From positions 46,194 through 110,193 of the forward strand of contig JAHDES010000012.1 in assembly GCA_020628645.1 (NCBI GenBank): a DNA stretch of 64,000 bases, in the 5' to 3' direction. The position numbers and the translations under genes are program-made. The number at the start of each line of letters is the position of its first letter. The stretch's first letter is position 1. The DNA is from Saprospiraceae bacterium. GTDB lineage: Bacteria > Bacteroidota > Bacteroidia > Chitinophagales > Saprospiraceae. This document shows positions 34,838-44,400 of the stretch, piece after piece. The notes beneath the pieces were generated by a model. The model searched no databases and had not been told where the DNA came from. It worked only from the letters and a program-made list of their open reading frames with translations.

Positions 34838-37800
34838 CTATTCCAACTTCACTTGCTCTATTTCTTTAAATAACGGAAACTCGATGGCTTCTATTTCATT
34901 TTGATAATCTTTCCATTCTGTACCCATAAATCCATTTACTTGATTGATAAAAGTACCAATTTTTGATTTTAAATGATTTAAGGCGTGTCTACCATTGGGA
35001 GTTAATTCAGCCTCTGAAGAATAAATAAAACTTGATGCACCCCAAAATTCATACGATAAAGCAGGATACTCCCGATTGATACCTTTATAATCTTGTGGAA
35101 CTAAAACAGATTCAATCATGGCTTTTATAGAATCGGATACGATTTTGGTACGATCATTCAATTGTGTCTGCGTAGAATCTGGTAAATTGACAAAATTCTT
35201 TTTGACTAAATCAACGGTTTTTTGCGCGTCTTTGAGTTGATTGAAGGCTTCAGTAGTTTTAGCAATCATATTTTCAAACGACTTGATTTGATCCATTCGT
35301 TTATCAAAATCAGCTTCTGAATAGGGTAGACGAGGATCACTTTTGACTTGAACCATTGTTGAATCTTTCGCATCATTTAAACTAAAGACAAGTTTATAAT
35401 TACCAGGTTTAACCCATGCTCCGCTAGGCTCATCAGCATCTTTTTTTGGTTCCCGATAAGAAGGGTAACGAATTCCTTTTTGACTCATATCCCAACGAAT
35501 ACGATGCAAACCTGTACTATCAATTTTAGTGGTAAAATGACGGATGGTATCTCCTTGACTATTAATTACATGAATGTGTATTTTATCTCCTTTTTTCTTT
35601 TTCTCTTCTTTTTTCTCTACAGGAGCAGGCATTTCAGCATCTTGTCGTTTATTTTTCTTCTTTTTTTGTTTAACAGTTGCTGTTGGTGCTTGCATTTCTT
35701 TTTTCTCTTCCTTTTTAGCATAGAAAGTAAGCAAGGCACCAGATCGTTTATTATCTCCCACAAAAACGCCATCTGCTATAAATCGAGCCCCATCTATAGA
35801 ACGATAAATGGCTTGATAGGCATCTGGGGCTGGAAAAACAGCGAGTTCTTGATTTAAAACTGAATTATTTTGTGCTATTGCTCGAAGCGGACGAATATCA
35901 TCCAACACATACGCCGCCCTTCCAAATGTACCAATGATTAAATCATGTTCTCTAGGATGAATTTTTAAATCAGAAATAGGCGCATGAGGAAGATCATTAT
36001 CCCAGCGTTGCCAGTTTTTACCATAATTGAAGCTTACATACAAACCAACTTCTGTTCCTAAAAACAATAAATTAGGAGCTTCTAAATCTTGTACAATCGA
36101 ACGAACAAAACCATCTATGGAACGAGGATTTGCGATTCGATTCCAAGTCACACCATAATCTTTAGTATGATAGCAATAAGGTTTCCAATCATTTCTACGA
36201 TAATTGTTGACCACAACAAAAACTTCTCCTTTATTGATAGATGAAACTTCTATTTGAGGAATCCAACTTCCTTTTGGACAACCCACCAATTTATCTGCAA
36301 AATTTGTCCATGTTTTTCCTCCATCTTTTGTCAGTTGTAAATTGCCATCATCTGTTCCTACCCAAATGACATCTTCATCGTGGGGGCTTGGCGCAATGGC
36401 TATTATAGTCGTGAAATTTTCAGCACGAGTAGCATCAATGGTTAAACCTCCACTTTCGCCTTGCTTTTGTTTTTCTGGATCATTGGTGGTTAAATCAGGA
36501 GAAATCACTTCCCAAGATTCCCCACAATCCATACTTTTATGTACAAACTGAGAACCATAATACACTCCGCAATTATGAAAAGGATTTTGAGCAATAGCAG
36601 CATCCCAATTGAAGCGTAATTTTATATTTTCATCTGGATGAACAGGTTTTACAGAACGAACATAGCCTGTTTCTTTATCAAAATAGCCCACATTTCCACC
36701 TTGCGACATGGCATAACCATAACGCGTATCATCAGGACGAATAACCACATCAAACCCATCTCCAAAATAAACTTCTTGCCAATCTTCATTCTTGATGCCA
36801 CCTCTTTTCCAAACTTGACTCGGCCCAATCCAAGAACCATTATCTTGCATTCCTCCACAAACATTGTAGGGAACGGCCATATCATAATTAATGTGATAAA
36901 ATTGAGCAAGGGGTAGATTATCGACAAAATCCCAAGTGTCACCTCCATCTCTGGAAATATTTAAACCACCATCATTTCCTTCAATGATATAATTTGGATT
37001 TTCAGGATGAATCCAAAATGCATGATGATCGGGATGAACGCCAGAATGCGAATAAAAGGGAAGTAAACTTTCAAATGTTTTTCCACCATCTTCACTTTTG
37101 GTAACGGTAGAATGTAAATTGAAAATGCGATTTTCGTTATTAGGATCTACAAAAATATCTGCATAATAAAAAGGGCGATTTCCAATGTTTTTGTCAGCAA
37201 TTTTCGTCCATTTATTTCCACCATCTGTAGATTTATACAAGCCATTTTTCTTAGCTTCTACTAATGCATACACAATATTGGGTTTGGAAGGAGCAATTGC
37301 CAAACCTATACGTCCCAATATACCTTTTGGAAGTCCATCCTTATCAGTGATTCGTTTCCATGTTGTTCCTGCATCATGCGAAATATAGATTCCAGATCCT
37401 TTTCCACCAGAATTAAAGGTGTATGGTTTTCGACCAAATTCCCACATAGCAGCGATTATTTTATTAGGATTACTGGGATCAACGACCATATCTGCAATTC
37501 CTATTTCCTCGCCTTTATACAATACATGTTCCCAAGTTTCACCGCCATTAAACGTTCGATAAACGCCTCGATCTTTTGAAGGGCCCCATTGCGAGCCTTG
37601 CGCTCCAACATAAACAATCTCAGGATTATCTCGATGAATATAAATACGATGAATGACTTTAGTTCCTTCTAAACCCATCATCACCCATGTTTTTCCTCCA
37701 TCTAAACTTTTATAAATACCACCCCCACTATTTTGAGAATTACGAGGATTTCCTTCCCCAGTACCGACCCAAATTTCGCTTGGATTTTGCTGATTAATTG

Positions 37801-38071
37801 CAATAGCACCAATAGAAAGCGTTGCTTCTTTATCAAAAATGGGTTCCCAATCAATTCCTCCACTTTCAGATTTCCAAACACCACCTGAGGCTGTTCCAAT
37901 ATAGATAATATCTGGGTTTTGAAGGTTCACATCTATAGTCGTTACCCGTCCACTCATTCCGGCAGGACCGATTGAACGAGCTTTTAAATCTTTAAACATG
38001 TTGAGGTCAATTTCTTGAGACCAAGATGTTAAAGCAAACAGTGTTAAAAGGATTGTCCATAAATAGTGCAT
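34838..38071 (-). CDS. secreted VPS10/BNR beta-propeller protein
   Basis: The product has 1077 residues. A signal peptide (1-18, ending TSWSQ) is followed by a long run of BNR/sortilin-type repeats (S-x-D-G-G-x-x-W patterns such as KSLDGGKTWVMMG, RTFNGGETW, YISHDAGTTWKR, QLTKDGGKTW) to about residue 740, forming one or two beta-propellers. An unusual Lys/Glu-rich low-complexity stretch (about 790-830) and an Ig-like plus helical C-terminal region follow. Homologues are widespread in Bacteroidota as 'glycosyl hydrolase/VPS10' proteins, but the enzymatic label is doubtful since the repeats alone prove no hydrolase. There is no T9SS sorting domain, so it is probably periplasmic or exported otherwise. 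Confidence 0.85.
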   Translation of the reverse strand: MHYLWTILLTLFALTSWSQEIDLNMFKDLKARSIGPAGMSGRVTTIDVNLQNPDIIYIGTASGGVWKSESGGIDWEPIFDKEATLSIGAIAINQQNPSEIWVGTGEGNPRNSQNSGGGIYKSLDGGKTWVMMGLEGTKVIHRIYIHRDNPEIVYVGAQGSQWGPSKDRGVYRTFNGGETWEHVLYKGEEIGIADMVVDPSNPNKIIAAMWEFGRKPYTFNSGGKGSGIYISHDAGTTWKRITDKDGLPKGILGRIGLAIAPSKPNIVYALVEAKKNGLYKSTDGGNKWTKIADKNIGNRPFYYADIFVDPNNENRIFNLHSTVTKSEDGGKTFESLLPFYSHSGVHPDHHAFWIHPENPNYIIEGNDGGLNISRDGGDTWDFVDNLPLAQFYHINYDMAVPYNVCGGMQDNGSWIGPSQVWKRGGIKNEDWQEVYFGDGFDVVIRPDDTRYGYAMSQGGNVGYFDKETGYVRSVKPVHPDENIKLRFNWDAAIAQNPFHNCGVYYGSQFVHKSMDCGESWEVISPDLTTNDPEKQKQGESGGLTIDATRAENFTTIIAIAPSPHDEDVIWVGTDDGNLQLTKDGGKTWTNFADKLVGCPKGSWIPQIEVSSINKGEVFVVVNNYRRNDWKPYCYHTKDYGVTWNRIANPRSIDGFVRSIVQDLEAPNLLFLGTEVGLYVSFNYGKNWQRWDNDLPHAPISDLKIHPREHDLIIGTFGRAAYVLDDIRPLRAIAQNNSVLNQELAVFPAPDAYQAIYRSIDGARFIADGVFVGDNKRSGALLTFYAKKEEKKEMQAPTATVKQKKKKNKRQDAEMPAPVEKKEEKKKKGDKIHIHVINSQGDTIRHFTTKIDSTGLHRIRWDMSQKGIRYPSYREPKKDADEPSGAWVKPGNYKLVFSLNDAKDSTMVQVKSDPRLPYSEADFDKRMDQIKSFENMIAKTTEAFNQLKDAQKTVDLVKKNFVNLPDSTQTQLNDRTKIVSDSIKAMIESVLVPQDYKGINREYPALSYEFWGASSFIYSSEAELTPNGRHALNHLKSKIGTFINQVNGFMGTEWKDYQNEIEAIEFPLFKEIEQVKLE

Positions 38072-38404
38072 GATGATATTTTTTTAATGAAGGCTAAAAA
38101 TAGGAAATTACGATTGAATGCTTGGTGTATTTATAAAAAAACAGAATAAAATTAGCAGCTTTATGAAAATTAAAATACCTTTATAAATAAAGATATAAGC
38201 TTCCATTTTCTATACAAAGTGCTTATATAAGATTGTGAGTAAAATTATTTGTCTTTATTCTGGCAACTTCATTCCCCAAAAATGACTGCAAAACTGATTA
38301 ATTGGGAAGGTTCATTGGAACTTACTCAAAACGAACATTTTCAGAAATTTTAGTTGAACTAATTCTCTCAATTTTTAAGGCGCACTATTTATACCTACGC
38401 GAAC
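38072..38404. other. divergent promoter region, no gene seen
   Basis: This A/T-rich gap of 333 bp lies between the divergent VPS10-like and giant adhesin genes and must hold both promoters. I found no convincing TAnnTTTG box with a well-spaced TTG. A 24-codon frame starting at 38283 shows nothing recognisable. Confidence 0.5.
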
Positions 38405-41400
38405 ATGAGATTTGCTTTATCTTTTCTGTTGTGTTTACTGTATTCACTTAATTATGCAGGAAATACCCCTTGTACTGCTACAGAAGTAATTAATAATATG
38501 CAGCAGTTCTTTACCTTTTCAACCAATGGTGCAAATGATTCTGGGTTTTTATATCCTCCTTGTGGGGATTATGAGGGAGATGATTTTTGGTTCAAATTTA
38601 TTGCTCCAATTTCTGGGGCTGTAACGATTCAAACTCAAGCTGGTTCCATAACAGATGGTGCTATGAGTATTTATTGGGGGGCATGCAATGAAGGAACTCT
38701 TGTGAAATATGGCTGCTATGAAGATTTCGAATGTGGAGATGTATTAATGCCACAAGCAACAATTGAAGACTTATTTCCTTTTCAAACCTATTATATAAAA
38801 TTTTGGCAAGAAGGAGGTGGAACAGGTACGTTTGATCTTAAAGTAAGTGATCCTTTACAGCAACAATATGTTTTGTCTGGAAATGCAGTGCCTTTTGATA
38901 GTGGAAGTGAAGAATTGAATTGTATACAATTAACAACAGCAAATGATGGACAAGCGGGCTGTGGATGGTATCCAATACCTATTGATTTTTCTCAACCTTT
39001 TCAACAAGACGTATTAATGTATTTTGGTACTCAAGATGCAAATGGAGCTGATGGTGTAACTATTGTTTTTCAACCCAATGGTTTTGTTCCTTGCGGAGGT
39101 CAAGGTCAAGGAATTGGCGCACAAGGAATCGGACAATCTTGGATTGTAGAATTTGATACATGGGATAATGGCGGTACCGCTGACACTCCACAAGATCATG
39201 TAGCTATAAATACAAATGGTATAATGAATTTCCCATTATTTGGACCATATCCATTATCCTATAACATTGAAGACGGTAACTATCATACTGCCACCTTGGC
39301 TTGGGATCCAGCGACTTTCAATTTTAAAGTATACTTAAATGACCAATTAATTTTTGATGTCAACTATGATATAGTAAATAATGTATTCTTTGGAGAAACT
39401 GAAATAACTTGGGGGGTAACTTCTGCAACTGGGGGTTCAAATAACCTTCAAATTTATTGTTTTCAAAATATAACAGTCACCAATCGTTCCAGTGTCACCC
39501 TTGAGGTAGACGAAACAATATGTGAAGGAGATGGAATATTTATAGGAGGAGGTTATCAAACGGAATCAGGTACCTATGTAGATGTCTATACTGCTCAAAA
39601 TGGTTGTGATAGTACGATTTATACTACTTTAAATGTAGCAAGTGTACAAGCGATTGGAGAAACACAAATCCAATTACCATGTGAGGAAGGTACACAAGAA
39701 TTACAATTAGATGCTACGAATTCTTTGACAGGAGATAATCCGAGTTTCATTTGGTCCGCAAATGACGGAGGCGTCATTTTAAATGGAAAGACGACACTTA
39801 CTCCTACGGTAAGTGGAGCAGGTACGTATAAATTGACCCTATTAGACTTAGAAAGTGGTTGTTCGGATGGATTGACTGTTGAAGTTATAGCTGCTGATAT
39901 TCCAGCTGCAGTTGCACAAGATGCAGTTTACGCTTGTGATAATTTGTATCTCAATTCTGTTGGCTCTTCCATGGGCGATGACTATTCTTACCAATGGATA
40001 ACTTCTGACGGAGCGTTTATTGGCGAAGATAATCTTTTATCTCCTGAAGTGGGAAGCACAGGAACTTATACGCTTGTTGTTACTAATGTCAATAGTGGCT
40101 GTACAGCTACAGCCGAGGCTGTAGTGACGGGGGTAAGTGTAGATGCTGGTGTTGGTCAAGCGTTTTGTCCAAATGATTTGCCATTTACGGTAGATTTAGA
40201 AGGAAGTGTAGAAGGAGATGTATTAAGTTATATTTGGCAACCTAATACGGGACTAGATGACCCTTTTAGTTTGAGTCCAAATGCTACGATTACTGCTCCA
40301 ATTACCTATACTTTGACTGCATTTGTAGAATCAGGAGACAATTTAATTCCCAATGGTGATTTTGAAAATGGTTATGCAGGATTTACGAGTGATTATGTAC
40401 AAGGAACGGGCGCACCAGGGAGATATTTAGTTAGTGATAATCCTAGAGATTTTTTTGGTGGTTTTGCGGAATGTCAAGATCATACCTCTGGAAATGGAAG
40501 TATGCTCATCGTAGACGGAAAAGGAACACTTAATCAAGATATTTGGTGTGCAGAAGTTAATATACAAACCAATACGCAATACATTTTTGAGTCTTGGATT
40601 CAAAATGTATGTCAGCATTGTGGAAATAATCCTCCCATTTTACAATTTTCCATTAATGGAGAATTGCTCAATTCGCCTTTTCAAGTATCAACTACCAATT
40701 GTGAGTGGCAAAGCTTTTATGCCTATTGGTCGTCTAATAATTTAAGTACAGCAGAAATTTGTATTGTTAATCAAACAACAGCATCTAATGGAAATGATTT
40801 TGCACTAGATGATCTACGTTTTATGCAAGTTTGTGAAATTACAGATAAAGTGAGTTTCGATGTAGATGATTTAACTACCATGACACAGGATACTTTGATT
40901 GATTGTAATCATCCTTCAATTAATTTAAATGCCAGTACAACTTCTTCTACCAGTACAGATTTTTCTTATGAATGGAGTACCTTAGATGGAAATATCGTTG
41001 AAAATGCAAATAATGTCCATCCATTAATTGATGCAAGTGGTACGTACATATACACCGTTACCAATAATACATCTGGCTGTACGAGTTCAGCCAGTCTTTT
41101 GGTCGAAGAAAACACCTTATCTCCAGCAATAGATATTGCAACTCCCGAAGAATTAACTTGTACTATAATGGAAGTTCAATTGGATGCGTCGATGAGTAGT
41201 ACAGGCTCAAATTTTATTTATGAATGGTCAACAGAAAATGGTGTATTTACCACAACAACAGATGATTTAACACCTTCCGTAAATTCAACGGGAACATATC
41301 ACCTTTTAGTTACCAATACCGAAAATGGCTGTACCAATACCGATGAAATCATGGTCTCCGATAATATTCAAAATCCGACGATCATCACTGATGATCCAGA

Positions 41401-44400
41401 TTTGCTTACTTGTACAACTGACATCATTCAGCTCAATGCAAATGCAAGTGGTTTTGGTACTGATTTAATGTATGAATGGACGACTGCTGATGGTTCAATT
41501 GTGTCAGATGCAAATACAAATACTCCAACAATAGATTCTTTAGGAACGTATAATTTGATAGTTACCGATCCTGCAAATGGCTGTTCTGAAACGACTTCTA
41601 TAAGCGTTGAGGCAAATGTTGAACCTCCAACCGTAGAGGCAGGCGATACACAAGAGTTAAATTGTACCACTTCTTTTGTTAATTTAAATGGTTCTACGGA
41701 TTCAGAAAATACGAATTATTCTTGGTCAACTTTGGATGGATTTATAGAAAATGGAGCAGATACGCCAAATCCTCAAGTGAATGCTTCTGGGACGTACATT
41801 TTAACCATTACAGATGAGGTAAACGGTTGTATCAATTCAGATGAAGTATTTATTTCTCAAGATAATAACATCCCAGTCGCAGATGCAGGTGAACCATTTA
41901 CCTTGGATTGTATAACGACCAATTATCAATTAGATGCTTCTGAATCGAGTACGGGAACAAATATTTCTTTGGAATGGACGACCACAGATGGAAATATAAG
42001 TGCTGATGCAACCACTCTCACTCCTCAAGTAGATGCAGCAGGAACTTATGTGCTGACCATTACAGATGAACTTAATGAATGTACAGCTGTATCGAGTGTA
42101 ACCATTGAGTTGGATAATAATCCACCTGTGTTAAATATACCAGAAACAGATGAATTAAATTGTTCTGTTTTAGCAACTAATTTAAATGTCGAAGTAGAAC
42201 AAAATTCTGAAGATTATATCTACGATTGGACCACTTCTAACGGTTCAATTATAAGTGATATAACAGCAAATAGTATACAAGTCGATGAAGCAGGAGATTA
42301 TCAAGTCATCATTACCAGTTTACTAAATGGATGTACCAATACAAGTTCTCAAACAGTTAGTCAAAATAATAATACACCGACCGTAGATGCAGGTGCAGAT
42401 GAGGTGTTAAATTGTAATACAACTAGTCTAAATTTACAAGCAAATACTTCAAATGATCCCTCCTCGCTTTCGTATCAATGGCAAACGACGGATGGTTCAA
42501 TCCTAGAAGGAGAAAATACAGCGACTCCTTTAATTAATGAAGATGGATTATACACCTTGGTCATAACTGATTTAATGAATCAATGTACTGCAGCTGATGA
42601 AGTGAATGTTACACTAAATAATACCACTCCCATTATTGACATAGCTCCACCTAATCAGATTGATTGTACCGTTTCCACCATTAATTTAGATGCTTCTCAA
42701 AGTTCTACTGGAACAGAATTTCTCTATGAATGGACCACTCAAAATGGACAAATAGACGAAGGTGCTGCTACCAATACGCCACTAGTTTCGCAAGCAGGAA
42801 CGTATCAATTAGTGATTACCGATACAACGAATGCTTGTACGGAAATAGACACGATAGAGGTAGAAGAAGATAGTACAGTACCCAATGCACAAATTGAACC
42901 AGTCGATGAATTAAACTGTACAACTACAAGTTTAATTTTAGATGCAAGTGCTTCCTCTCAAGGTTCAGAATTTTCGTATGAATGGACAACGACCAATGGT
43001 GTAATTGATACAGATGAAAATACACTGTCACCACAAATTAGTACAGCAGGGGACTATCTTTTAACCATTACAAATCTGACGAATAATTGCTCAAGTACAG
43101 AAAGCATATCTGTAACTCAAGATGCAGATGTACCTATTACATCTATCGTTACACCCGATGTTTTAAATTGTACGACAACAACACTCAATTTAGATGCAAG
43201 TGCTTCCTCCCAAGGTTCAGAATTTTCGTACGAATGGACAACTACGAATGGCGTTATTGATGCAGATGCCAATACATTATCTCCACAAATTAGTACAGCA
43301 GGTGATTATCTTTTAATCATTACAAATTTGACGAATAACTGCTCAAGTACAGAAAGTATATCTATAACTCAAGACGCAGATTTGCCTATTACATCTATCG
43401 TTACACCCGATGTTTTAAATTGTACGACTACAACACTTAATTTAGATGCGACAGCTTCTTCCCAAGGTTTAGAATTTTTATATGAATGGACAAGTTCGAA
43501 TGGTGTAATAGATGCAGATGCTAATACCTTATCTCCACAGATTAGCACGGAAGGAGACTACCTTTTAACGATTACGAATTTGACGAATAACTGTATCAGT
43601 TCTGAAAGTATAAGTGTAACGCAAGATGCAGCTGTACCACTTACCTCAATTGCCGTTCCTGAGGTGTTAAATTGCGAGATGACTTCTATTAATTTGGATG
43701 CGACAGCTTCTTCCCAAGGTTCAGAATTTTCGTATGAATGGACAAGTTCGAATGGTGTAATAGATGCAGATGAAACTACTTTATCGCCACAAATTAGTGC
43801 CGCAGGGGATTATCTTTTAACCATTACAAATCTCACGAATAATTGCACCAATTCTGAAAGTATAAGTGTAACCCAAGATACGGATGTACCACTTACCTCT
43901 ATCGCTATTCCTGAGGTGTTAAATTGTGAAACTACTTCTATTAGTTTAGATGCAAGTGCTTCCTCCCAAGGTTCAGAATTTTTGTATGAATGGACAACTT
44001 CTTCAGGGAATATTGTTGCAGATGGAAATTCTTTAACTCCACTTATTGATGAAGATGGAGTTTATAATTTATTGATAACGAATACTTTGAATTCATGTTC
44101 TTCAACTGAAATAGTAGAAGTGTTCCAAGACATAGAAAATCCAGATTTATCTATTACCCCTCCCTTAGAGTTAAATTGTGCGATACAATCCGTTGATTTA
44201 GTCGCAAGCTCCAATACTTCTTCAGATTTACAATATGAATGGACTTCTTTGGATGGAGTGCTTAATACAAATAATCAAGCAATTGTAAGTACTAATACGG
44301 CAGGCACGTATCAAGTATTGCTGACCAATTTAGCGAATCAATGTACCGCAATGGAGCAAGTTGTACTAACACAAGATACCATTTCTCCCATGGCGATGAT

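Noticed and set aside
35480..35857. 125-codon plus-strand frame rich in Phe, Leu and Ser
   Set aside because: It is the antisense of the Lys/Glu-rich low-complexity region of the VPS10-like gene.
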